In this document: one piece after another, positions 25,049-33,338 of the stretch | Position numbering within the stretch: the first letter of the stretch is position 1 | Layout: each line of letters begins with the position of its first letter | Notes under the pieces: generated by a model | Databases searched by the model: none | What the model was told of the DNA's origin: nothing | Seen by the model: only the letters and a program-made list of their open reading frames with translations | Program-made: the position numbers and the translations under genes | Assembly: GCA_000719695.1 (NCBI GenBank) | Contig: JOHN01000008.1 | Coordinates: 62,001 to 126,000, forward strand | Direction of reading: 5' to 3' | DNA length: 64,000 bases | DNA from: Streptomyces sp. NRRL F-6131 | Lineage (GTDB): Bacteria > Actinomycetota > Actinomycetes > Streptomycetales > Streptomycetaceae

Positions 25049-26722
25049 ATGGCATCCAGCACCAAGCGCCCCCGCCCCCGGGCGTCCGACGCCACCGCCC
25101 CCGACCAGGCCGCCTCCGGTCGGGCGACCTCCGACCGGGCCGCTGCCGAGGGAACGGTCCCCGACCGGGCGTCGGCCGAGGCGGTCGCCCCGGCCGAGGA
25201 ACCGGCGGTCCCGCACGTCCGGGTCGCCGTCATCGGCTCGGGCTTCGGCGGCCTCGGCGCCGGAGTCCGGCTGCGCCGCGCCGGCATCACCGACTTCGTC
25301 GTCCTGGAGCGCGCCGACTCGGTCGGCGGCACCTGGCGCGACAACAGCTACCCCGGCTGCGCCTGCGACGTCCCCTCGCACCTCTACTCCTTCTCCTTCG
25401 CCCCCAACCCCGACTGGCCGCGCAGCTTCTCCGGCCAGCCGGACATCCGCGCCTACCTGGAGAAGGTCGCCGACGTCTTCGGACTCCGGCCCCACCTGCG
25501 CTTCAACACCGAAGTCACCGAGGCCCGTTGGGACGTCGAGCGGACCCGCTGGCGGATCACCACCACGGCCGGCCGCTGGACCGCCGACGCCGTCGTCGCC
25601 GCCGCCGGACCGCTCGCCGACCCGCAGATCCCCGACCTGCCAGGCCTGGACACCTTTCCCGGCAAGGTGTTCCACTCCTCCCGCTGGGACCACGACTACT
25701 CCCTCGCGGGCCAGCGCGTCGCCATGGTCGGCACCGGCGCCTCCGCCGCCCAGATCATCCCGGCGATCCAGCCGCAGGTCGGCAAACTGACGGTCTTCCA
25801 GCGCACCCCGGCCTGGGTCCTGCCGCGCCGCGACCGGACGATCACCGAACTGGAGAAGCGGCTGCACGACCGCTTCCCGGTCACCGCCAAGCTTCGCCGC
25901 GGCACCCTGTTCGCACTGCGCGAGCTGCAAGTGGACGCCTTCGTCCGGCGCCCCGGCCTGCTCAAGCTGGTCCAACGGCTCGCCGAACGCCACATCGCCG
26001 ACGGTGTCGCCGACCCGGCCCTGCGCGCCCGGCTCACGCCCGACTACCGGATCGGCTGCAAGCGCATCCTGCTCAGCAACACCTACTACCCGGCGCTCGC
26101 CGCCGCCAACACCGAGGTGGTCACCGGCGGACTGCGGGAGGTGCGGGGCTCGACCCTGGTCGCCGCCGACGGCAGCGAGCACGAGGCGGACGCGATCGTC
26201 TTCGGCACCGGCTTCCACGTCACCGACATGCCCATGGGGTCCAGGGTGTTCGGGGTCAACGGCACGAGCTTCGCCGAGGAGTGGAAGGAGGGCATGGAGG
26301 CGCTGCGTGGGTCCACCGTGCACGGCTTCCCGAACTTCTTCTTCGTCATCGGCCCCAACACCGGGCTCGGCAACAGCTCGATGATCCTGATGATCGAGTC
26401 CCAGCTCAACTACATGATCGACGCGCTGACCAGGCTCGACGAGATCGGCGCGACCGCGATGCAGCCCACCGCCCGGGCGCAGCGCCGCTGGAACCTCGAA
26501 CTCCAGCACCGGATGGACCGCACCGTCTGGACCACCGGCGGCTGCCGCAGCTGGTACCTGGACAAGAGCGGCAAGAACACCGTGCTCTGGCCCGGTTCGA
26601 CCACCTCGTTCCGCCGTGCCACCCGTAAGGTCGACCTCGCCGAGTACGAACTGATTCTCCGTCAGGGCAGCGGGCTCGCGCTGTCCGCGTCCACCACCGA
26701 GGCCGAGGAGGCCAGGGTATGA
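25049..26722 (+). CDS. Flavin-containing Baeyer-Villiger-type monooxygenase
   Basis: Predicted 557-aa FAD/NADPH enzyme that inserts oxygen into ketones or oxidises heteroatoms. FAD-binding GSGFGGLGAG starts near residue 60, NADPH-binding GTGASAAQI is near residue 230, and the fingerprint FPGKVFHSSRWDHD matches F-x-G-x3-H-x3-W-D. The first 50 residues are a Pro/Ala/Arg-rich tail. The ATG at 25049 follows AGGAGGA by 7 bases, a strong ribosome site. It overlaps the next gene (ATGA) and forms one operon with a hydrolase and a dehydrogenase, divergent from a MerR regulator. The substrate is not visible. Confidence 0.93.
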   Translation: MASSTKRPRPRASDATAPDQAASGRATSDRAAAEGTVPDRASAEAVAPAEEPAVPHVRVAVIGSGFGGLGAGVRLRRAGITDFVVLERADSVGGTWRDNSYPGCACDVPSHLYSFSFAPNPDWPRSFSGQPDIRAYLEKVADVFGLRPHLRFNTEVTEARWDVERTRWRITTTAGRWTADAVVAAAGPLADPQIPDLPGLDTFPGKVFHSSRWDHDYSLAGQRVAMVGTGASAAQIIPAIQPQVGKLTVFQRTPAWVLPRRDRTITELEKRLHDRFPVTAKLRRGTLFALRELQVDAFVRRPGLLKLVQRLAERHIADGVADPALRARLTPDYRIGCKRILLSNTYYPALAAANTEVVTGGLREVRGSTLVAADGSEHEADAIVFGTGFHVTDMPMGSRVFGVNGTSFAEEWKEGMEALRGSTVHGFPNFFFVIGPNTGLGNSSMILMIESQLNYMIDALTRLDEIGATAMQPTARAQRRWNLELQHRMDRTVWTTGGCRSWYLDKSGKNTVLWPGSTTSFRRATRKVDLAEYELILRQGSGLALSASTTEAEEARV

Positions 26723-27726
26723 GCCGCCCGTCGATCCCCGCCGACTGCCTCCAGCCCGTCCCCACCGAGGAGTTGGCCGTCCACTCGGCCGACGGCACCC
26801 GGCTGCACGTCGAGGTGCACGGACAGCCGGGGGCGCCGACCGTCGTCCTCGCGCACGGCTGGACCTGCTCGACCCGCTTCTGGGCGCCGGTGATCCACCG
26901 GCTCGCCGACCGGTACCGGGTGGTGGTGTACGACCAGCGCGGCCACGGGCGCAGCGAGATCCCGCCGAGCCGGGCCCGTTACTCCACCCGGGCGTTGGCC
27001 GAGGACCTCTCCGCGGTGGTCACCCGGGTGGTCCCGGCGGGCGGGCGGGCCGTCCTGGCGGGCCACAGCATGGGCGGTATGACCGTCATGGCCGGCGGCG
27101 CCCGCCCCGAGGTCGCCGAGCGCACGGCGGCCGCCGTGCTGATCTCCACCGGACCGGCCGACCTCACCGCCGAGGTGCGGGTGGTCCCGGCCGCCGTGCG
27201 CTCCCCGAAGCTGCGCCGCTTCCTGCACCGGCAGATCCTGCGGTCCCGGCTGCCGCTCGGACCGGTCGGTCCGGTCACCCGGGCCGGGCTCAAGTACGCG
27301 ATCATGGGATCGAGTTCGCCCGCCGAGCGCACCGAGGTGGCGGTCCGGATGGTGCACGCCTGCCCGACCGGTGTCCGGGCCAACTGGGCCCGGGTGCTGG
27401 ACCGCTTGGACGTCCGCCCGGGGCTGGCCCGTCTCACCGTTCCGACGTCCGTCGTGGTCGGCGCCGAGGACCGGCTGACGCCGCCCGCGCACGCGCACCT
27501 CATGGTCGCGGCGCTCGCCGACCCGCAGGGGCTGCTCCTGCTGCCCGGGGTCGGCCACATGTCGCCGCTCGAGCGGCCGGCCGAGATCGCCGCCGAGATC
27601 GACCGGATGGCCACCGCCCACCTCGTGGGCCCGAGTGCCGGCTCGTCCATTGTCGACCCCTCTACCACCGCCTCCTCCAGCACCGCCTCCTCCAGCACCG
27701 ACTCAGAGAGGACCGCCGTCGCATGA
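26719..27726 (+). CDS. Alpha/beta-hydrolase, probable esterase
   Basis: Predicted 335-aa hydrolase. Oxyanion region LAHGWTCSTRFW, nucleophile elbow GHSMGG, acid residue in VVGAEDRLTPP and catalytic His in GVGHMSPLERP are all present in the order expected for this fold. The C-terminal 40 residues end in a Ser/Thr repeat (STTASSSTASSSTDS) encoded by a short DNA tandem repeat. The start overlaps the monooxygenase stop and the stop overlaps the dehydrogenase start (both ATGA). In this operon it could cleave the ester or lactone made by the Baeyer-Villiger enzyme. Confidence 0.92.
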   Translation: MSRPSIPADCLQPVPTEELAVHSADGTRLHVEVHGQPGAPTVVLAHGWTCSTRFWAPVIHRLADRYRVVVYDQRGHGRSEIPPSRARYSTRALAEDLSAVVTRVVPAGGRAVLAGHSMGGMTVMAGGARPEVAERTAAAVLISTGPADLTAEVRVVPAAVRSPKLRRFLHRQILRSRLPLGPVGPVTRAGLKYAIMGSSSPAERTEVAVRMVHACPTGVRANWARVLDRLDVRPGLARLTVPTSVVVGAEDRLTPPAHAHLMVAALADPQGLLLLPGVGHMSPLERPAEIAAEIDRMATAHLVGPSAGSSIVDPSTTASSSTASSSTDSERTAVA

Positions 27727-28616
27727 CCACCACCCCGCCGCTCTCCGCCCAGGTCGCCGTCGTCACCGGAGCCGCGCGCGGCGTCGGCGCCGCCCTGGCG
27801 CGCAACCTCGCCCGGCGCGGTGCCAAGGTCGCGCTGGTCGGCCTGGAGCCGGAGGAGCTGAAGGCCGTCGCCGCGCAGTGCGGCCCGGACGCCACCGTGT
27901 GGGAGGCCGACGTCACCGACGTCGAGGCGCTCACCGGGCTCGCCGAGCGGATCAAGGCGCACTACGGCCGGATCGACACCGTCGTCGCCAACGCCGGCAT
28001 CGCCCTCGGCGGCCCGCTGCTCGACAGCGACCACCGGGCGTTCAGCCGGGTGATCGAGGTCAACCTGCTCGGCAGTGTGGCCACGGCGCGGGCCTTCCTC
28101 CCCGCACTCGCCGAGAGCCGCGGCTACCTCCTGCAGATCGCCTCGCTGGCCGCGCTCACCCCGGCGCCGCTGATGAGCGCGTACTGCGCGAGCAAGTCCG
28201 GGGTCGAGGCCTTCGCCCACGCGATCCGCGCCGAGGTCGCGCACCAGGGCGTGAAGGTCGGTGTCGGGTACCTGAGTTGGACCGACACCGACATGGTGCG
28301 CGGCGCCGACCAGGATGCGGTGCTCAAGCAGATGCGGTCCCGCCTGCCGTGGCCGGCGAACAAGACCTACCCGCTGGAGCCGGCGGTGGACCGCCTGGTC
28401 GCCGGCATCGCCCGGCGCTCCGCGCACGTCTACGCCCAGGCGTGGTTGCGCGGCATGCAGCCGGTCCGCTGGGTCCTGCCGTCGCTGATCGCCGCCGTCG
28501 GCTCCCGCGACGTGGCCAAGCTCGCGCCCCAGCTCGCGGCCACCGCGGCCACCCGCCTCCGCCCGGTCGGCGCCGGCGGCGCCGCAGACACCGCCGCGCG
28601 GTCCGAGCAGCACTGA
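27723..28616 (+). CDS. Short-chain dehydrogenase/reductase
   Basis: Predicted 297-aa SDR. NAD(P)-binding TGAARGVG (residues 15-22), the NAG motif in VVANAGIALGG, catalytic Ser in IASLAAL and Tyr-x3-Lys in YCASK are all intact. The C-terminal tail is longer than in 250-aa classical SDRs and includes VLPSLIAAVG, possibly a membrane-associated helix. It is the third gene of the coupled operon, where it might oxidise the alcohol released by the hydrolase or supply the ketone. The heptamer repeat copy C follows after 45 bases. Confidence 0.92.
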   Translation: MTTTPPLSAQVAVVTGAARGVGAALARNLARRGAKVALVGLEPEELKAVAAQCGPDATVWEADVTDVEALTGLAERIKAHYGRIDTVVANAGIALGGPLLDSDHRAFSRVIEVNLLGSVATARAFLPALAESRGYLLQIASLAALTPAPLMSAYCASKSGVEAFAHAIRAEVAHQGVKVGVGYLSWTDTDMVRGADQDAVLKQMRSRLPWPANKTYPLEPAVDRLVAGIARRSAHVYAQAWLRGMQPVRWVLPSLIAAVGSRDVAKLAPQLAATAATRLRPVGAGGAADTAARSEQH

Positions 28617-28661
28617 GGGACGGAGGACGACGGGCGGCGGGTGGCGGTCGGCCGTCGACGG

Positions 28662-28741
28662 CTGACAGCTGACAATTGACAGATATCAGATAACAGATGA
28701 CAGCTGACAGATTTTGAAATCTGTCAGCTGTCATCTGTCAG
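28662..28741. repeat. Heptamer-built palindromic repeat, copy C
   Basis: Units CTGACAG, CTGACAA, TTGACAG, ATATCAG, ATAACAG, ATGACAG, CTGACAG, then ATTTTGAAAT, then CTGTCAG, CTGTCAT, CTGTCAG. It is the longest left arm of the three copies and shares its loop with copy A. It lies between the stops of two convergent genes, so a role as a bidirectional terminator is plausible. Confidence 0.9.
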
Positions 28742-28786
28742 CCGCCCCTGCCCACCACGCGTGCGTTCCTCCCGCCGCCCCGCTCT

Positions 28787-29953
28787 CTACCGCCCCTCTT
28801 CCACCCGTGCGAGCTGCTTGAAGGTGTCGTAGGCGGTCTGGGTGAAACGGGAGGTCACCGTCGGCCCGGTATTGGTGAGGGCGGCGACGGCGGTGGCGGT
28901 CTGCGGGCAGAAGCCGACGAGGACGGTGAACCCGCGGGTGCCGCCGGAGTGGAAGAAGAGGTCGCGGCCGTCCGCCGTGCGGCGGTGGTTCCAGACCAGA
29001 CAGATCTGGTCGCCCGAGCGCGGCAGCCGCAACCGGGGGCGCTGCACGTCCCGGAGCGCGGCCCCGAGCGGGCCGTCGCCCGGGTCCAAATGGGCGCGGA
29101 GGAAACGCAGCAGGTCCGCGCTCCCGGCCCGCACGGCGCCCGCCCCCGGGAGGCCGGGGATGCGCCAGGGCGGGAGCGGCTGCCCGCGGTGGTAGCCGGT
29201 CGCGAGGTTCGGCGCGTCGGGGGAGCAGGTGAGGGTGCGCAGCCCGAGCGGCCGGCCTATTCTCTCGGCGAGCAGCTCGGCGTACCCGGGGCTGTGGCCC
29301 GCCTCGGCGAGCAGCCGACCGAGCAGGCCCATGCCGAAGTTGGAGTACCGGTACCGCGCACCGGGCGCGTGGCGCACGGTGGTTGCGGCGATCCCGGCGC
29401 GGACCCGCTGTTCGTCGTAGCCGCCGTACGGGTTGGTGAACCAGGCGGGGACGGCGCTCGTGAGCAGGCCCGGCGGCAGCCGTGGCAGGCCGGAGGTGTG
29501 GGTGGCCAGGTGGATCAGCCGGATCGGGCCGTCCCGCCGGACGTCCGGGGGCCGCCAGCCGACCGGGAGGTGCCGCTGGACCGGATCGTCCGTGGAGAGT
29601 TCGCCGCGGGCCGCTAGCTCGGCCAGCAGCAGGGCGGTGAACGTCTTGCTGACGGAGCCGAGTTCGTGGACGGTGTCGGGTGTGCAGGGCTCGCCGTCGA
29701 GGGCGGTCCGGCCGTGGCAGTGGACGGCGGTCCGGTCGCCGACCGCCACCGCGAGGGTGACGGCGGTGGCGTGCGGTCCGGCGGCCTCGACGAGTCCGGC
29801 GAGGGACTCCTGGCCGGGGCCACGGGTGCCGGCTCCGGTGTCCACCGCCCCTCCGGCCACCACCTCCGCACCCTCCGTCCCTGACTGCCCGGCCCCTGTA
29901 CCCCCGGCCCCTGAACCCCTGGCCCCCGAACTCCCCGCCGTCGTCGTGCTCAT
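28787..29953 (-). CDS. Class C beta-lactamase-fold serine hydrolase
   Basis: Predicted 388-aa protein of the beta-lactamase/penicillin-binding-protein fold. The nucleophile motif SVSK (residues 100-103), the YSN motif in RYRYSNFG and the HSGG triad near residue 340 are present in order. There is no signal peptide: the first 50 residues are Gly/Ala/Thr-rich and hydrophilic, so the protein is probably cytoplasmic, unlike true AmpC enzymes. The ATG at 29953 lies 7 bases after the stop of the DUF6895-like gene, which makes it the last gene of the small-peptide operon. It may be an esterase, amidase or D-peptidase acting on the operon product. Confidence 0.9.
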   Translation of the reverse strand: MSTTTAGSSGARGSGAGGTGAGQSGTEGAEVVAGGAVDTGAGTRGPGQESLAGLVEAAGPHATAVTLAVAVGDRTAVHCHGRTALDGEPCTPDTVHELGSVSKTFTALLLAELAARGELSTDDPVQRHLPVGWRPPDVRRDGPIRLIHLATHTSGLPRLPPGLLTSAVPAWFTNPYGGYDEQRVRAGIAATTVRHAPGARYRYSNFGMGLLGRLLAEAGHSPGYAELLAERIGRPLGLRTLTCSPDAPNLATGYHRGQPLPPWRIPGLPGAGAVRAGSADLLRFLRAHLDPGDGPLGAALRDVQRPRLRLPRSGDQICLVWNHRRTADGRDLFFHSGGTRGFTVLVGFCPQTATAVAALTNTGPTVTSRFTQTAYDTFKQLARVEEGR

Positions 29954-29960
29954 CGCGCGC

Positions 29961-30899
29961 TCACGCCGGGACCGCCGCGCCGCCGAGCGCGCGCGAGAGG
30001 GTGACGGTGCCCGCGACGACCGCGACGACGGCCGTGTGCTCGTGGTCGCGGAACGCCTGCTCGGGGTCGTCCGAGACGGGTTCCGCGCTCTCCCGGGGGA
30101 TCAGGCCGTCCTCGCGCTGGATCGCGGCGAGCGCCTCCCAGCCCTGCATCCCGGTGACCGGCTCCCCGATGCACGAGTCGACCACGAGCAGTTCGCCGAC
30201 GAGGTCCCACTGGCCGACCTCCAGCCAGGTGTCGACCCAGACCGGCAGCCAGGTGCGGACGTAGTCGCGCATCGGCTCGGGCATGTCCTCGGGCCGGGCG
30301 CCCCAGTCGGTGAGGTGGAACACGGCGTGGGTGATGTGGTAGCCGGTCAGCCAGTCGATCGCCCAGGGTTCGGGGGTGGCGCCGAGCCAGGTCCGGGCGG
30401 TCAGGGCCGGCCAGTCGTCGGGCTGGTGGTGCAGTCCGATCACCCGGCGCGCGTTGGCGAGGGCGAGTCGCCGGTTGGGCATCATCTCGATGGCCTGGAT
30501 CCCGCGGACCTTCGCGAGCGACTCCAGCAACTCCTCCAGCGGGGCGTGCCGGTATCCGGCACGCGCGAAGTGGACGTAGGTCTCCAGCGGGTCCGTCATC
30601 ACCGGATAGCGCAGCAGCCGCTCGTACAGGAGGTTGCCCTCCCGCAGTTGGGACCAGCCGAAGTCCAGGAGCTCGCGGGCGATCCGGGCGTCGTGCGGGC
30701 CGGTGACGCCGTCGCGCAGGACGAGCGACGCGGCCAGCGCGGACTCGGCGAGCGGCTTGTAGGCGTTGTTCGGGTCGGCGAGGTCGATGGTGACGTCGTC
30801 GGGGAGCCGGCCGAAGCCGCGTTGGTGGCAGGAGTGCAGCCATCCCATGGCTCGTGATCCCAACTCCTGTGCACTCGCCAGGACCTGATGGTCGGTCAT
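29961..30899 (-). CDS. Uncharacterised helical protein (DUF6895-like)
   Basis: Predicted 312-aa soluble protein. It is built from alternating helices resembling an alpha/alpha toroid, with conserved-looking blocks SALAASLVLRDGVTGPHDARI, LREGNLLYERLLRYPV, YHITHAVFHLTDWG and a final EHTAVVAVVAGTVTLSRAL. I believe this is the family now called DUF6895, but that assignment is from memory. The function is unknown. The ATG at 30899 overlaps the stop of the 278-aa gene (ATGA). The histidine-rich stretch YHITHAVFH and the single Cys in VVDSCIG might be functional. Confidence 0.8.
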   Translation of the reverse strand: MTDHQVLASAQELGSRAMGWLHSCHQRGFGRLPDDVTIDLADPNNAYKPLAESALAASLVLRDGVTGPHDARIARELLDFGWSQLREGNLLYERLLRYPVMTDPLETYVHFARAGYRHAPLEELLESLAKVRGIQAIEMMPNRRLALANARRVIGLHHQPDDWPALTARTWLGATPEPWAIDWLTGYHITHAVFHLTDWGARPEDMPEPMRDYVRTWLPVWVDTWLEVGQWDLVGELLVVDSCIGEPVTGMQGWEALAAIQREDGLIPRESAEPVSDDPEQAFRDHEHTAVVAVVAGTVTLSRALGGAAVPA

Positions 30900-31732
30900 G
30901 CCGTTCCTCCGATGAGCAGGCGTTCCGCGACGGCGAGTTCGAGCGCGGTGCGGGCGCTGCCGTCGCCGACGGCCCGGATCCGGTCCAGCATGGGCTCGAC
31001 CTCCAGGGGCAGTTCGCGGCCGTCGGCGGCGAGCCAGGCGAGCCACCGGGTCAGGCGGGCGGCGACGCGCTGGTCGCAGCGCAGCACGGAGCGGACGGCG
31101 CCGCGGGCCAGGTCGAGGCTGTGCTCGCGGGCGGCGTCGTGGACGGGCCCGTCGAGGCCGGGGAGGGCGAGGGCGGACAGCTGGGCCATCCGCACGGACC
31201 AGGCCTGCCAGGCGTACGGCTCAGGCCGCGGGGCGTGACCGGGCTGCGGGGCGTGGTGGTCCGGTCCGCCGTCCGGCCCGGGGAGCAGCGCGTCGGCGGC
31301 CGGCCCGAGGGCCCGGGCGAGCAGCACCGCGGTGGCCCAGTCCCGCCACGCGGTGACCAGGGCGGCGTCGGCGGCGCGTCCGGTGGCGCTGTCGACGCCG
31401 GCGCCGGTGGCGTGGCCGGGGGTCGGAGGCTGGGGCGTCGGAGGCGCGGGCGTCGGGAAGGCGGAGGGCGGGAAGGCCCGGTGGGCCTCGGCCAGCAGCA
31501 GGACGGCCTGCTCGTCGGCCTCGGTGGCACCCAGGGCCTGTGGTGCGAGCACGTCCGGCCCGAGCACCCGGGCGGCGGCGAGGAGCGGACGCGGCACGGG
31601 GCCGGTGTCGGGGAAGGTGGGCGCGGGCGCGACCGCACCCCCGACTCCCCGGAGGGCGTCGAGGGTGCGGCCCGCCAGCCGCTCCACCGCTGCGGCGTAT
31701 TCGTCGCGGAGCGAGAGATCGGCGGTCGGCAT
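30896..31732 (-). CDS. Uncharacterised 278-aa protein of the small-peptide operon
   Basis: Predicted soluble, helical, Ala/Leu-rich protein. A Pro-rich linker (FPTPAPPTPQPPTPG, about residues 92-106) splits it into two halves. The second half, starting at AADAALVTAWRDW, ends in WLAWLAADGRELPLEVEPML. No recognised domain. The ATG at 31732 has AAGGAG about 13 bases upstream. It overlaps the DUF6895-like gene and follows the 65-aa peptide gene after 188 bases that hold a hairpin. Such paired uncharacterised helical proteins next to a small peptide suggest joint work on that peptide, which is inference. Confidence 0.75.
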   Translation of the reverse strand: MPTADLSLRDEYAAAVERLAGRTLDALRGVGGAVAPAPTFPDTGPVPRPLLAAARVLGPDVLAPQALGATEADEQAVLLLAEAHRAFPPSAFPTPAPPTPQPPTPGHATGAGVDSATGRAADAALVTAWRDWATAVLLARALGPAADALLPGPDGGPDHHAPQPGHAPRPEPYAWQAWSVRMAQLSALALPGLDGPVHDAAREHSLDLARGAVRSVLRCDQRVAARLTRWLAWLAADGRELPLEVEPMLDRIRAVGDGSARTALELAVAERLLIGGTA

Positions 31733-31848
31733 GGTTGCGTGCTTCTCCTTGGAGGGGGATTCGCGGTGTCACGGGGCCGCTGCGCGTCGGCGCGGCGGCT
31801 CCGCCGGGGTCCGGGCCGACTGCGGCCCTCGGCCCCGGCCGCCGGGCT

Positions 31849-31877
31849 CACGACCGCGGCGGGGCCGCGGGGTCGTG
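31849..31877 (-). terminator. Attenuator-like hairpin between peptide gene and downstream genes
   Basis: On the minus strand the stem is CACGA-CC-CCGCGG against CCGCGGTCGTG (11 pairs with a 2-base bulge) around a CCCCG loop. It lies 44 bases past the peptide stop codon. A partial terminator here would give more peptide message than downstream message, as seen in many peptide operons. Confidence 0.5.
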
Positions 31878-31920
31878 GCGCGGCGGGACCCCGCGCGTCG
31901 CCCGGTGCAGTCGGTTCCGA

Positions 31921-32118
31921 CTACCGCGTCCGCTCCTTCGGCGGCTTCGGGGACAGCAGCAGCGCGCCTGCCAGCAGCAGCAGCGCGGCGGCTTCCGGAC
32001 GGTACGTGGGCGCGTCGCTGACAGCCGCCTCGTCCTCCGTCATCAACGTGCCGAGCGCGTCGATCTCGGCCTGCGTGGCGAGCGTCGACCGCGTGGTTCG
32101 GGTGGTCTGAGCAAGCAT
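31921..32118 (-). CDS. Small peptide with hydrophobic segment, first gene of the operon
   Basis: Predicted 65-aa peptide. Residues 1-38 are polar, with Thr/Arg at the start and an acidic middle (TEDEAAVSD). Residues 42-56 (EAAALLLLAGALLLS) form one hydrophobic segment, and the end is KPPKERTR, which would anchor in the membrane by the positive-inside rule. The ATG at 32118 is chosen because AGGAGG lies 6 bases upstream. The longer start at 32133 would contain that site. There is no Cys. It may be a membrane peptide, or a leader/core precursor that the following proteins act on. Confidence 0.65.
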   Translation of the reverse strand: MLAQTTRTTRSTLATQAEIDALGTLMTEDEAAVSDAPTYRPEAAALLLLAGALLLSPKPPKERTR

Positions 32119-32293
32119 CGGGTGCCTCCTCATCGAAGTTCCATCGCCAGGCCCGGCGATGCCCCCTTCATCGACGATACGAGCACGAACCGTCCGGCGC
32201 CAGTGCAGTACGCTCCGTGACGGTCGTCACGAAGAGGTACCGCTCTGCCGCGCAGCGCTGTCGTCGGTACTCAGGAGTAGGTACGGTCGCTGC

Positions 32294-33067
32294 ATGACCA
32301 CTGCCTTGATCACCGGCGCGACCGCCGGCATCGGAGCCGCCTTCGCCCGTCGGCTCGCACGGAGCGGCTACCGGCTCGTCCTGGTGGCCCGGGACACCGG
32401 GCGGCTGGAGAATTCCGCCGCGGACCTGCGGGGGAAGTTCGACGTGGAGGTCGAGGTGCTCACCGCGGACCTCGCCACCGACCGGGGCATCGCGGACGTC
32501 GAGGCCCGGCTGTCCGACGGTGACCGCCCGGTGGACCTGCTGGTGAACAACGCCGGCTTCGGCAACCGGGGCGCGTTCTCCACCGTGCCGCTGCAGGACG
32601 AGCTGGACATGCTGAAGGTGCACATCGAGGCGGTGCTGCGGCTGACCACCGCCGCCCTGCCGGGGATGCGCGAGCGCGGGCGCGGCGCCGTCGTCAACGT
32701 CGCCTCCGTGGCGGCCTTCCTGCCGCGCGGCACCTACGGGGCGAGCAAGGCCTGGGTGGTGAGCTTCACCCAGGGGGTGATGCGCGACCTCGGCGGCACC
32801 GGGGTGCGGCTGATGGCGCTCTGTCCGGGCTTCACGCGCACCGAGTTCCACGAGCGGGCCGGGATGGGGACGGACAACATCCCGGCCTGGGGCTGGCTGT
32901 CGGCCGAGCGCGTGGTCGAGGAGGCCATGCGCGACCTGGCCCGTGGGCGTTCGGTGTCGGTGCCGAGCAAGCGGTACAAGGCGGCGGTGGCGATCGCCCG
33001 GGTGCTGCCGTCGGGCAAGCTCGGCGGCGTGTCCTCCAAGGCGGCCCGGACGTACCGCACCAACTGA
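32294..33067 (+). CDS. Short-chain dehydrogenase/reductase (SDR)
   Basis: Predicted 257-aa oxidoreductase with TGATAGIG (residues 8-15), NNAG in LLVNNAGFGNRGAF, Ser in VNVASVAAFL and the Y-x3-K motif YGASK. The tail SGKLGGVSSKAARTYRTN is basic. The ATG at 32294 is the natural start of the fold. The nearest AGGAG is 16 bases upstream, so initiation may be weak or leaderless. It diverges from the small-peptide gene (176-base gap). Substrate unknown. The layout resembles SDRs of the DltE/YqjQ type. Confidence 0.9.
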   Translation: MTTALITGATAGIGAAFARRLARSGYRLVLVARDTGRLENSAADLRGKFDVEVEVLTADLATDRGIADVEARLSDGDRPVDLLVNNAGFGNRGAFSTVPLQDELDMLKVHIEAVLRLTTAALPGMRERGRGAVVNVASVAAFLPRGTYGASKAWVVSFTQGVMRDLGGTGVRLMALCPGFTRTEFHERAGMGTDNIPAWGWLSAERVVEEAMRDLARGRSVSVPSKRYKAAVAIARVLPSGKLGGVSSKAARTYRTN

Positions 33068-33080
33068 CCCCGAGGCGCCG

Positions 33081-33155
33081 TACCGCACGGCACGGCACCG
33101 AACGGCACGGCACGCCACCGAGCGGCACTGCACCGCACTGCACCGCACCGCGCGG
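33081..33155. repeat. Degenerate GCACGGCACCG-type tandem repeat
   Basis: Loose repeats of 10-11 bases (CGCACGGCAC, GGCACCGAAC, GGCACTGCAC, CGCACTGCAC) fill the spacer after the SDR gene. No frame here looks coding and no strong hairpin forms. It lies about 60 bases before the AT-rich promoter of the ABC exporter. Confidence 0.6.
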
Positions 33156-33217
33156 CGGGGCCGGGAGGGGGTGGCGGTCAGGCAGGCCGATCCAGCACAG
33201 CGGAGGCCGTCTCACTA

Positions 33218-33230
33218 TTAGCTTTGCTAA
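33218..33230. promoter_or_regulatory. AT-rich palindrome TTAGCTTTGCTAA ahead of the ABC exporter
   Basis: A perfect 5-bp inverted repeat TTAGC/GCTAA around TTT, inside an unusually AT-rich stretch (33214-33233), about 110 bases before the GTG start of the exporter. It looks like a promoter region with a MarR- or PadR-style operator. No regulator gene is adjacent, so the partner is unknown. Confidence 0.5.
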
Positions 33231-33338
33231 CTATGAGCCTCTCTCGTTATGCTGGCGGCCGCCCGACCGCCCACCCGCCGTCGGCGCGCGCCCCCGTGCG
33301 CCGCGCCCACCCGGCCGTCCGAGGGAGGCTGCCCTACC

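Noticed and set aside
33249..33338. An N-terminal extension of the ABC exporter from ATG 33249
   Set aside because: It has no ribosome site and would add a low-complexity Arg/Pro tail. GTG 33339 has a good ribosome site.
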